Shown: positions 15,352 through 23,874 of the stretch, in pieces | Layout: each line of letters opens with the position of its first letter | Numbering within the stretch: the first letter of the stretch is position 1 | Assembly: GCA_016784735.1 (NCBI GenBank) | Contig: JADHUC010000008.1 | Span: forward strand, 1 to 64,000 | Reading direction: 5' to 3' | Length of the DNA: 64,000 nucleotides | DNA from: Pirellulaceae bacterium | Lineage (GTDB): Bacteria > Planctomycetota > Planctomycetia > Pirellulales > Pirellulaceae | Notes under the pieces: generated by a model | What the model was told of the DNA's origin: nothing | What the model saw: only the letters and a program-made list of their open reading frames with translations | Database searches by the model: none | Made by a program: the position numbers and the translations under genes

Positions 15352-16890
15352 TTACGTCCACAAGTGGCGATCCAACATCCGGTAGTTGACCGCTTCGTGA
15401 ATGTGTGACGCCTGGATCTGTTCGCTATCGTCCAAGTCCGCGATGGTGCGCGCCACGCGCAGTACTTTGTCGTGGGCACGCGCCGATAATCCCAAGTCGT
15501 TGACGCTCGCCCGCAGCAATTCCATGCATTCGTCGTCCAGCCGGCAGTAGTTGCGGATCTCGCGAGTGGTCATGTGAGCGTTGTAGCTCGTCTTGACGTC
15601 GTGGAAACGGCTCTCTTGCGCCTTCCGAGCCCGTGACACATGCTCGCGCATATCGGCGCTGCTGGTCCCCGTGGGCGCGGCGGCGAGTTCTTTGAAAGGC
15701 ACTGCCGGAACCTCGATGTGCATATCGATCCGATCCAGTAGCGGACCGCTGATCTTGGCCATGTACCGTTCGATCTGAGGCGTTGTGCAATGGCAATCCC
15801 GGCGCGGGTCGTTGCGATAGCCGCAGGGGCAGGGATTCAGCGCCGCGATCAACATAAACTCGGCGGGAAACGTCGTGCTGTTCAACGCTCGGGAAATCGT
15901 TACTACGCCGTCCTCCAGAGGTTGGCGCAATACCTCCAACGTGCGACGGTTGAATTCGGGCAATTCGTCAAGGAACAGCACGCCGTTGTGCGACAGGCTG
16001 ATCTCGCCCGGCGTCGGTGTGCTGCCGCCGCCAACCAGCCCGGCATCGCTGATCGTATGGTGTGGAGAACGAAACGGCCGTGTGGCCGTCAGCGGTTGAC
16101 CGGGCTTCAGCCTTCCCAACGCGCTGTAGATTCGGGTCGTTTCAATCGACTCGCTGGCCGAAAGCGTCGGCTGGATGGTCGGTACGCGTTTGGCCAGCAT
16201 TGTCTTACCAGACCCGGGCGGACCAAGCATAAGCAGATTATGCGAGCCGGCCGCGGCAATCGTGATCGCGCGTTTGGCCATTTCCTGGCCGCGCACGTCC
16301 GAAAAATCCACGTCGTATCTGGAATAGGCGTCGAACAGTTCGTCCAGCCGCGACGGCGCCGGTTCGATCTCCAGCGTCCCCGCAAAGAAGCCCACGGCCT
16401 GTGCCAGAGTGGCGACCGGAATCACTTCGATGTCCTCGACCACGGCAGCTTCAGCCGCACTGTCGCTGGACACCACCAATCCGCTCAAACCTTCCTGCTG
16501 CGCCGCCGCAATGGCCATCGAAAGCGCACCCTTGACCAGCCGCGTCTTGCCCTCCAGCGACAATTCGCCCACGACCGCATACTTTTCGAATAGGTCCGAT
16601 TCCAGTTGCCCGCTGCCAGCCAGCATACCCAACGTGATCGGCAGATCAAACGACGCGGCTTGCTTTGGCAATTCGGCCGGAGCCAGATTGATGACGATTC
16701 GGTCCTGGGGGCGCATGAAGCCCGAATTGACAATCGCTCGCTCGACACGATGCGTGCTCTCTTTGACCGCCGCTTCCGGCAGCCCCACCAACACCGTCTT
16801 GGGCAAAGCGCCGGGCGAGACGTCTACCTCCACCTCGACGGGCAAAGCTTCGATACCCAGCAACGAAAACGTTTTTAGCTTGGCGAGCAT
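15352..16890 (-). CDS. YifB/ComM-family Mg-chelatase-like AAA+ ATPase
   Basis: A 512-residue protein of normal family length. It has an N-terminal Lon-like fold domain (residues 1-170; VDVSPGALPKTVLVGLPEAAVKES), a central Mg-chelatase AAA+ module with Walker A GPPGSGKT (223-230) and Walker B LFLDELPEF, a zinc-like CPCGYR and DCHC cluster, and the C-terminal RARKAQ and SARAHDKVLRVARTIADL segments. ComM is a helicase that promotes branch migration during natural transformation. GGAAGG precedes its ATG. Identification is secure; a role in DNA uptake here is inferred from the family. Confidence 0.93.
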   Translation of the reverse strand: MLAKLKTFSLLGIEALPVEVEVDVSPGALPKTVLVGLPEAAVKESTHRVERAIVNSGFMRPQDRIVINLAPAELPKQAASFDLPITLGMLAGSGQLESDLFEKYAVVGELSLEGKTRLVKGALSMAIAAAQQEGLSGLVVSSDSAAEAAVVEDIEVIPVATLAQAVGFFAGTLEIEPAPSRLDELFDAYSRYDVDFSDVRGQEMAKRAITIAAAGSHNLLMLGPPGSGKTMLAKRVPTIQPTLSASESIETTRIYSALGRLKPGQPLTATRPFRSPHHTISDAGLVGGGSTPTPGEISLSHNGVLFLDELPEFNRRTLEVLRQPLEDGVVTISRALNSTTFPAEFMLIAALNPCPCGYRNDPRRDCHCTTPQIERYMAKISGPLLDRIDMHIEVPAVPFKELAAAPTGTSSADMREHVSRARKAQESRFHDVKTSYNAHMTTREIRNYCRLDDECMELLRASVNDLGLSARAHDKVLRVARTIADLDDSEQIQASHIHEAVNYRMLDRHLWT

Positions 16891-17091
16891 AACACACCTT
16901 CCGTCGCCATTGTGAGATACCCCAGCCCGGTGTGCAAGCTACCGGCCCTTTTTGCGAGTCAAACGCCAATTGTTACTTCTGACAGAACCCGGCCGATTCG
17001 ATCCGCTCCCGTTGTGCCTATTGCCACCGTTCCTGCGGCGGAAAATGCAGAACGACTCAGTCTTCCTGTTTCGTCTCGCAAAGACAGGGGC

Positions 17092-18528
17092 TCATCTCTT
17101 GAGGAGCAAGAACTTGTTTCCCGATTCGTGGAGGTTCTCCCGCAATGCGCCGGTTGTGTCTGGTGCGACGTAGTCGAACGCGCTGGTAGCGGCCTCGGTC
17201 GTCCTGAACACGTTGTCCGTGACTTGGATGCTCCTCGGCAGCAAGGGATACTCCGGACGCGGATAAATGCCGACTGCGATGCGGGCGTCGTTGGCAGTAA
17301 AACGATTCCTCGCAATCAGAATGTTCTTGGCCCGGCCGTAGCCTTGCACGTCGCCATGATCACCATAGTTTTCAGCGCTGGCGGCCATGAGCGATATGGG
17401 CCAGCAATAGTAGTTTTTGGGCTTTCTGAGATTGCGGAATTCGTTCTCGATGATGACGTGATCCGAGCCCTGTATCCGGACTCCGCCGGTGTTGGACCGG
17501 CCCTTGCCGTCGAAAATGTTGCCTTCCACCAGTACTCGATTTGCGGAACGGAGGCACAGGACACCCTGGCAGGCGTTGAAGGTGTTACGGCGAACGACGA
17601 TGTCCGATGCTTTGAGGGAGATGATCTCGTTTTCGCCGTCACAGTTCTCGAAGACATTGCCTTCGATCAATGAGCCGGCGGACCGTGCCTTTTCCCCGCT
17701 CCAGCCGATCTGGATGATCTCGTAGCCGTTCTGTTCATCCAGATAGGGGCGGTTGACAAAGCGGTTGTTAAGAACGTGCAGCCGCTGTAATTCACCGGGC
17801 GGCAATTCCTGCGCCGCCAGCATTTGGCCAAAGTTCTTCAAATCGGAGAAAAGAGAATTGGCGACGGTGTTGTCATGTCCTCTAACGACCATGTACCACA
17901 TGCGAACTCGCGGCCGGTCAGCCAAGTCGGGCGAGTTGCAGTTTGCGATTGTCACCCGGTTGACAATGCAGTGAGCGGCCGGCCTGTCTCTGCCGTTGCC
18001 AAGTCTGAAAATGACCGAACCCTTTCGGGTAACCGCCAGGTCTTTGAATTCGAGCCCCGTGATGACAAGATGGGCGCCGTCAAACGCGACACTGGAGTCA
18101 CCCTTGAACACGACTTGTCCGGGAACCTCCGGTCGCACGAGGATTGGCTGCGCCTCCGTGCCGCGACCCGAAAAAGTGAACCTCGCATTCTGCCAATTAG
18201 TGCCGGATAGCACCAATTGGTCACCCGGTTTCAACCGTCGAGACAATGCCTGGACCTCCTTCGGGCCTGCTACGAAGTAGACCTTGCCGTCGAACAGGCC
18301 GCATCCTTCAACGCCTTGCTTCTCCATTCGTAGCAACCGTGCGTCCACGGGTCGTTGAAGTTCGACGCGAATCGAATGCTCTTGCGCAGGCCGATCTTGA
18401 GCGTCAATCGATTCTGCCTCGAGTCGTGCCGCGGGCGGCGGTTGATCCTGCGCGTGAGCCTGTTGAGCGTACGCGCCCAAAAGGGCAAGGGAAAACCCGC
18501 TTGCCCGAATCATGGAAGACACTCTCAT
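17092..18528 (-). CDS. PL6-type polysaccharide lyase (chondroitinase B / alginate lyase family)
   Basis: A 478-residue exported protein with signal peptide MRVSSMIRASGFSLALLGAY and a right-handed beta-helix. The segment EIIQIGWSGEKARSAGS, then ENEIISLKASDIVVRRNTF, GVLCLRSANRVLVEGN and NTGGVRIQGSDHVI, follows the conserved coil of PL6 enzymes. The Lys in SLKASD and the Arg in CLRSAN would be the catalytic Lys/Arg pair. PL6 enzymes cut alginate or dermatan sulfate by beta-elimination. The usual RHGN is RSAN here, so activity is likely but not certain. Divergent from an SHD1-domain gene 165 bases away. Confidence 0.82.
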   Translation of the reverse strand: MRVSSMIRASGFSLALLGAYAQQAHAQDQPPPAARLEAESIDAQDRPAQEHSIRVELQRPVDARLLRMEKQGVEGCGLFDGKVYFVAGPKEVQALSRRLKPGDQLVLSGTNWQNARFTFSGRGTEAQPILVRPEVPGQVVFKGDSSVAFDGAHLVITGLEFKDLAVTRKGSVIFRLGNGRDRPAAHCIVNRVTIANCNSPDLADRPRVRMWYMVVRGHDNTVANSLFSDLKNFGQMLAAQELPPGELQRLHVLNNRFVNRPYLDEQNGYEIIQIGWSGEKARSAGSLIEGNVFENCDGENEIISLKASDIVVRRNTFNACQGVLCLRSANRVLVEGNIFDGKGRSNTGGVRIQGSDHVIIENEFRNLRKPKNYYCWPISLMAASAENYGDHGDVQGYGRAKNILIARNRFTANDARIAVGIYPRPEYPLLPRSIQVTDNVFRTTEAATSAFDYVAPDTTGALRENLHESGNKFLLLKR

Positions 18529-18693
18529 TTTGTGCGCCCTTACTTGGATCGCCGGAACGTGATGCCACTGCGTGGGATGTGTTTTTTATTGTGATTGCAT
18601 CGCGCTGTTTTCCTCGGTTACGATGGATGCATTACTTCGGTTGCATTGTACAAGTCTACGTGCCGCGGTCCTAGTCTGAATGGGGGTAAGAGA

Positions 18694-20055
18694 ATGTTGT
18701 CCCGCGCGATTTGCGTGTTGCTCTGCTCGCTGGCCCTGGCCCCTGCCAGGCTTCCCGCCCAATCCGATGCGGAGTTGCTGAAGGCGGGGATTCCTGCGGC
18801 GGACTATCCCCGCAGTGCTCGACACTGGATCGATGCCTCGGGGCGGCACCAGGTGCTTGCGCGGCTGGTTGACGTCAACAGTAGCGCCGTCCGATTGCAG
18901 ACCCAAGACCGTGGGCAGATCACGGTCCCGGTGGCGAAGCTGGACAAGGCATCCCAGTTGATTGCTCAGGACGCGCAGCCGTACTTCGTCCTGGAGCGAT
19001 TGCTGCAAAGTGTGATTCACGAAATGTTGACGCGCGGCCCCGAACTCGACCTGACTCAGCGCAGCGATATCGAGCGGGCTCTGATGAAGCAGGCGAACCA
19101 GATGACTGCCGGGCTCACGCTTCGTACCAGGTATCGCATCATCGGAGTGTCGGACCGGATGGAAGCCAAGGTCACGGGATCGAAGACGGGCGAGTACGTG
19201 GTAACAGTCAGGCCGCTGTATCGAATTCAGGCCATGCCCGCTTCCTATTCAGGCCGACCGAAAGTCGGCGCGTATCTAAACGGTTGGTACTTCAGGGCGG
19301 AGGATTTTGATCCGCGCCAAGTCGTTCTGAACAAGAGCATAATCGAATTCACCGCCAAGCCCGTGATCGCCCACTACGGACACCATCACTTTCACGTGAT
19401 GGGAATCAAGTACATGTCGACCGGGATTGGATTTGGTTTCAACGGGCCCAAAGTGCGAGTATTCACACCGACGGTCGCGGAGAGCGAGGACATACGCCTG
19501 GGCGGCGGAGTCGATGCGGGAGGCTTCCCTGCGCATGACGTCAGGCCCAAGCCCGCGCCCACCGCCAAGACCACGGGCGTTCCGCTGGCTGGACGATTGC
19601 CACAGGCTCAGCCGTCAGAAGCCACGCCCGTTGGACCGTCGGCGTCGCTGGCGGACATGATCCAGCAGCAGTTTCGCGAACGGGCAGAACAGCAGGTGCA
19701 GCGCATACTGGGCGGCGGAGAGCGCGAAGCCACCGTACCGTCGACCGAACCGGAAGAAGCTCAAAAGCCGATCGGGATTTCAGGTTCCGGCAAGAAAGTC
19801 ACGCTGAAATGTGACGGGGAAAGTGTGTCCGTATCCGGAACCAACCATGAGATCACGATCACTGGCCGGTGTGGCCGCATCCAAGTGAGCGGAATCAACC
19901 ACGCGATCACCGTTGATGAAGTCGCCGTGATTTCAATATCGGGATCGAACAACACGGTCGAGTACCGGTCCGGACCGCAAGGCAAGCCACCAGAGGTTAA
20001 ACAGACGGGCAGCAGCAACAAGGCGGTGCCTGCCGACGAGGCGCAGGCACCTTAG
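18694..20055 (+). CDS. Exported SHD1 and DUF3060 domain protein
   Basis: A 453-residue protein with a signal peptide (MLSRAICVLLCSLALAPARL). Residues 45-90 carry an SHD1-like strand set (HWIDASGRHQVLARLVDV, VPVAKLDKASQLI), a domain common in planctomycete exported proteins. A central region and a low-complexity linker follow. The C-terminal 90 residues are a DUF3060 beta-repeat: VTLKCDGESVSVSGTNHEIT, GRIQVSGINHAITVD, ISISGSNNTVEY. GGGGGTAAGAG lies before the ATG. Function unknown; the repeats suggest a surface or binding role. Confidence 0.8.
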   Translation: MLSRAICVLLCSLALAPARLPAQSDAELLKAGIPAADYPRSARHWIDASGRHQVLARLVDVNSSAVRLQTQDRGQITVPVAKLDKASQLIAQDAQPYFVLERLLQSVIHEMLTRGPELDLTQRSDIERALMKQANQMTAGLTLRTRYRIIGVSDRMEAKVTGSKTGEYVVTVRPLYRIQAMPASYSGRPKVGAYLNGWYFRAEDFDPRQVVLNKSIIEFTAKPVIAHYGHHHFHVMGIKYMSTGIGFGFNGPKVRVFTPTVAESEDIRLGGGVDAGGFPAHDVRPKPAPTAKTTGVPLAGRLPQAQPSEATPVGPSASLADMIQQQFRERAEQQVQRILGGGEREATVPSTEPEEAQKPIGISGSGKKVTLKCDGESVSVSGTNHEITITGRCGRIQVSGINHAITVDEVAVISISGSNNTVEYRSGPQGKPPEVKQTGSSNKAVPADEAQAP

Positions 20056-20056
20056 C

Positions 20057-20177
20057 GCTTTGTCAATTCTAAAACGTGGGGTAAGCATCCTGCTTGCCAA
20101 TGCCTCCCCCTCGTTCATCGCAAGCTGGAAGCTTACGCCACGAGAGCGCGAACCCTGAATCTAAGAATTGACAAAGC
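20057..20177. repeat. Folded element with perfect 14-bp terminal inverted repeats
   Basis: GCTTTGTCAATTCT at 20057-20070 and its reverse complement at 20164-20177 bound an element of about 121 bp. Inside, two 23-base arms differ at three positions and contain GTAAGCaTCCtGCTTGC; they pair around a loop holding CCCCCTCGTTCATC. It starts two bases after the stop of the SHD1 gene and ends 24 bases before the stop of the convergent giant gene, so it may also act as a bidirectional terminator. A partial copy lies at 14592-14607. Confidence 0.7.
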
Positions 20178-20200
20178 ACTGGTTTCGCTTTTGCGGACGC

Positions 20201-23200
20201 CTATTCCTTTGTTCTTCCCAGTTCGGGGATCGAGCGGCCGGTGGTCCAAGGGACGCCGGCGTCGTCGAGTTTCTTCTTGAGCCGCGCGAACTCACCTTCG
20301 ATCAGAGAAATCAGGTTGGTTCGCAACTCCTCATTTTCTTCGGCGGCGATTGCGTACGCCTGCCGATGTGTCTTGGTCGGTCCGTATGTGCTGTTGAGCG
20401 ATCCCTCATAGGCGATTTCGGCTCGTCGTAGAGTGGGCATGGGCGCCATCTGATGCCTGCTTGTGCGCGTGGTATCGCCGGTGAGTCGATCGCGCAGATC
20501 CAGAAGCTTCAGTTCCGTCGAACGCGCCTCGTCCAGCAGCTTGAGGTCGGTCTTCTGCGTCTTGCGAATGGTAGATTTCATCTCGGCCAACTGATCAATC
20601 GTTTCCTGCAGCCGGCCTTTGGCGCCCACGACGGCACGAACGAGTTCTCCGGCCTGACGCTGAAACTCGAGAACCTCTGCCCGGTCTTGAATAGCGAGAC
20701 CAGGCTGAATAATCGGCTCGACTTGGAACGTCTGCGACTCGCCCAGCGGCGTCAGGATGTCGCCCACTCGCTTTGCAGCACTCACAGCGTAAGTGCCGGG
20801 AGTCACCAGCGGTCCGCGTCCACCATTGGCCGTGAACGAAGCATAGCGCAAATTCCAGGCAATACGATGAAAACCGGCTGTCGTAGGGCCGGTGATGCGA
20901 TTGACGACCTTTCCGCCGGCATCCGCAATCGTGAAAATCACCAGCGGGGCTTCCTCGCGTTCTTCCTTCTTCAGTTCGTCGAAACCTGGGTACGGGTTGT
21001 CGCCACCGGCTTTCTTGATCTCCGCTTCTTTCTCGTGGCGGACCTTCTTTCTGGTCTTCAGTCCATCGCACAAGTAGTACGTGAACACGGCGCCGAATGG
21101 CGGATTAGCCGCGGAAAAATAAGCGTCACCCTGACTGCCTTTCTCGCTGCCCAGCACGCGGGCCGGGACGTACAACAGCGACTTTCTAGCCGGGAATAGA
21201 ACGAATTCTTCTTCGAGACGCTTCTGGCTGACAGTGCGCAGGGGCGAGAAATCGTCCAGGACAAAGAAACTGCGACCAAAGGAGGCGCCCACCAAGTCGT
21301 TTTCCCGCTTCTGGATTTCAATGTCGCGGAAGGGAATGGTCGGGACGTTTCCGGAGAGTTTGATCCAGCGCTCGCCGCCGTCCACCGTGAAGAACAAGCC
21401 GAATTCCGTACCGATGAACAGCAGAACCGGTTTGACGTGATCCTGGACAATTCGCCAGACGATATGGCGGTCGGGCAAGTCACCCACCATCGGCTTCCAC
21501 GACCGGCCGCGGTCGCCGCTCCGCATGATGTACGGCTTGAAGTCGCCCGTCTTGTGATTGTCAAACACGGCATAGACCACATTCGCATCGTGCAGGTCCG
21601 CTTTGACGTCGTTGACAAAGGCGAACTCGGGGATGCCGTAGATCTTGTCGATCTTCCGCCAGTGCTTGCCGCCGTCTTCGGTCACTTGGATCAATCCGTC
21701 GTCCGTGCCGACGTAGATCAGCCCTTCCTGAAGCGGTGATTCGGAAATCGAAGTAATGTTTCCGAACTGGGACATGGCCAACAGGTCCCAGGTGGCGTCG
21801 ACGCTCCAGACCCGGCCCATCAATTTGCCCTTGAATCGATCCAAGCTGCGTGAGAGATCCGGGCTGATTTCGGTCCACGAATCACCGCGATCGTCGCTGC
21901 GGTGGAGCTTCTGCGATCCGAAGTACAGCCGAGTGTGCGAGTGGGGACTGATCAGGATGGGCGAGTCCCAATTGAATCGCAGCGAATCTTCGCCCTTGGC
22001 CGGTTGTGGTCGAATGTCAATCGAAGTCCCAGTGCGTCGATCGTAGCGGCGGAGGTATCCGTTTTGCATCTCGCAATAGATGGTGTTCGGATCATTCGGG
22101 TCGATGGCGCAATCGTGGCCGTCGCCGCCTATCGTCGTTCGCCAATCGGCGTTGCGAATACCGCTGCTGTTGCCCGTGCGAGTGGGACCGTATTGAGTAT
22201 TATTGTCCTGTGTGCCTCCGATGACGTTATAGAAAGGTTGGTCGTTATCAAGGCTCAATTTGTAGAACTGGGTCAGCGGCAGATTGGCGGAATACTGAAA
22301 TGTCTTTCCATAATCGTACGAACGGTAGAGCCCGCCGTCGCAGCCGACGAGCAGATAGTCGGGATCGTGGGGCGAAAACACGAGGGCATGGTTGTCCACG
22401 TGTTTCCACTTGCTCTCGACCGTCTGCCAGGTTTTGCCGCCGTCCTCGGTCCGGCCCATACGCACGTTGGCCTGGTAAACCACGTCGAATCGGTGCGGGT
22501 CGGCCCAGATCTCCTGGTAGTAATGCGGCCCCGTGCCGCCACTGATGTAGTCGCTTTGCTTCTTCCAGCTTTCGCCGCCATCCCCGCTGCGCCAGAAACC
22601 ACCTTTGCGGCCGGCCAGCTCGATCGTTGCGTAAACGATGTCGGGTTTCTGTGGTGATACGGCTAACGAGATCTTGCCCTTGTCTTCGGCGGGCAAGCCC
22701 TTCTTCAATTCGCGCCAGTTCTGACCCCCATCGGTCGATTTGTGGATACCCGACTCGGGCCCGCCATTGATCAGCGCCGCGACGGTTCGATGCCGCTGAT
22801 GCGTGGCGGCGAAGATAATGTCCGGATTTCGCGGATCGAAGACGACGTCGGTGACGCCGGTGTATGGGCCTTTGGCGAGAATGCACTGCCACGTCTTACC
22901 ACCGTCGGCCGTTTTGTAGAGACCACGTTCGCCGCCGGAGGACCAGAGCGGGCCTTGCGCGGCGACATAGACCACGTCGCTGTTGAGCGGATCGACCAAA
23001 ATCTTGGCGAGGTGCTCCGTCTGCTTCAATCCAACGTTGACGAACGACTTGCCGCCATCCAGGCTCTTGTAGACCCCGTCTCCATAGCCGCAGTGGCGGC
23101 CGCCAACCGCCTCGCCGGTGCCGACCCAGACCGTGAAGCGATTCTTGGGATCAACCGTGACGCAACCGATAGAGTACGAGCCGTAGTTCTCGAAGATCGG

Positions 23201-23461
23201 TTCCCACGTGGTACCCGCGTTGGTCGTCTTCCAAAGATTGCCCGATCCCGCGGCGACATACCACGTGTTCTGCTTGACGGGATCCACGGCAATATCCGCG
23301 ATCCGGCCCGACTTCAGTGCAGGGCCAATGGAACGCAGTTTGAGGCCGCTGAAGACGTCGCTCGTGAGCTTACTGTCCTTCATCCCGTCCTTCTTGTCGT
23401 CAGCGACTACGATCGTAGTGACGAGCAAAATCGAAACAACCGCCGAAGTGAGTCTATTCAT
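20201..23461 (-). CDS. Exported sortilin/VPS10-like BNR-repeat protein
   Basis: A 1086-residue protein with signal peptide (MNRLTSAVVSILLVTTIVVA). Asp-box repeats of the form S.DGGK.W occur throughout residues 60-720, e.g. KTTNAGTTWEP, KSLDGGKSF, KTADGGKTWQ, RSGDGGESW, RSGDRGRSWKP and FTVDGGERW, making one or two large beta-propellers of the sortilin/exo-sialidase-like class. The C-terminal 250 residues contain a beta-sandwich (VVNRITGPTTAGFHRIAWNL) and a helical tail. Such proteins are common in planctomycetes and are annotated as glycosyl hydrolases, but no catalytic Glu is evident. The ATG at 23461 matches the signal peptide. Confidence 0.82.
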   Translation of the reverse strand: MNRLTSAVVSILLVTTIVVADDKKDGMKDSKLTSDVFSGLKLRSIGPALKSGRIADIAVDPVKQNTWYVAAGSGNLWKTTNAGTTWEPIFENYGSYSIGCVTVDPKNRFTVWVGTGEAVGGRHCGYGDGVYKSLDGGKSFVNVGLKQTEHLAKILVDPLNSDVVYVAAQGPLWSSGGERGLYKTADGGKTWQCILAKGPYTGVTDVVFDPRNPDIIFAATHQRHRTVAALINGGPESGIHKSTDGGQNWRELKKGLPAEDKGKISLAVSPQKPDIVYATIELAGRKGGFWRSGDGGESWKKQSDYISGGTGPHYYQEIWADPHRFDVVYQANVRMGRTEDGGKTWQTVESKWKHVDNHALVFSPHDPDYLLVGCDGGLYRSYDYGKTFQYSANLPLTQFYKLSLDNDQPFYNVIGGTQDNNTQYGPTRTGNSSGIRNADWRTTIGGDGHDCAIDPNDPNTIYCEMQNGYLRRYDRRTGTSIDIRPQPAKGEDSLRFNWDSPILISPHSHTRLYFGSQKLHRSDDRGDSWTEISPDLSRSLDRFKGKLMGRVWSVDATWDLLAMSQFGNITSISESPLQEGLIYVGTDDGLIQVTEDGGKHWRKIDKIYGIPEFAFVNDVKADLHDANVVYAVFDNHKTGDFKPYIMRSGDRGRSWKPMVGDLPDRHIVWRIVQDHVKPVLLFIGTEFGLFFTVDGGERWIKLSGNVPTIPFRDIEIQKRENDLVGASFGRSFFVLDDFSPLRTVSQKRLEEEFVLFPARKSLLYVPARVLGSEKGSQGDAYFSAANPPFGAVFTYYLCDGLKTRKKVRHEKEAEIKKAGGDNPYPGFDELKKEEREEAPLVIFTIADAGGKVVNRITGPTTAGFHRIAWNLRYASFTANGGRGPLVTPGTYAVSAAKRVGDILTPLGESQTFQVEPIIQPGLAIQDRAEVLEFQRQAGELVRAVVGAKGRLQETIDQLAEMKSTIRKTQKTDLKLLDEARSTELKLLDLRDRLTGDTTRTSRHQMAPMPTLRRAEIAYEGSLNSTYGPTKTHRQAYAIAAEENEELRTNLISLIEGEFARLKKKLDDAGVPWTTGRSIPELGRTKE

Positions 23462-23615
23462 GACCTGGCCCTTTCTCGCAAACCAACTTGTCCTGATTTG
23501 TCCCTGCATAACCATACCCGAGTTTGATTGCGCAGGATGCCTGAGTCAAATACCGCTCAGCATAGATGTTCGTCCTCAAGACGATTGATCGCGGATAGAC
23601 CGGATCGTGTGCCAC

Positions 23616-23741
23616 TTACTCCGCAACGCGTTTTACGGCAACTACGCGAAAGCCCAGGGAAGAGGCGCGAGAGCTATGGCTGAGTTGATGGCGCCCTGCA
23701 GATCGGCACAACATCACATCGCCCCCATACCATCTTATTCG
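23616..23741 (-). pseudogene. C-terminal remnant of a SUMF1 domain
   Basis: About 40 codons on the minus strand read RWYGGDVMLCRSAGRHQ and then SSLGFRVVAVKRVAE before a stop. This matches the C-terminal end of SUMF1 (formylglycine-enzyme-like) domains, whose consensus is GGSW...CRSA.R.....LGFRVV. No upstream part of the domain is in frame. It lies downstream of the DUF1080 gene on the same strand and looks like the tail of a lost module of that gene or a duplicate. Confidence 0.65.
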
Positions 23742-23874
23742 AATCGTCGGAGGACGCAGACAGCTCCTGTTGATCTGCGGCACCTTCGTCGGCATCGTAC
23801 GGCGCGATCGCTTCCGTTGTGGGTTGATCATCAACTGCTGGCTCTGAAGTAATGGAAGGTAAACTCCTGGATTG

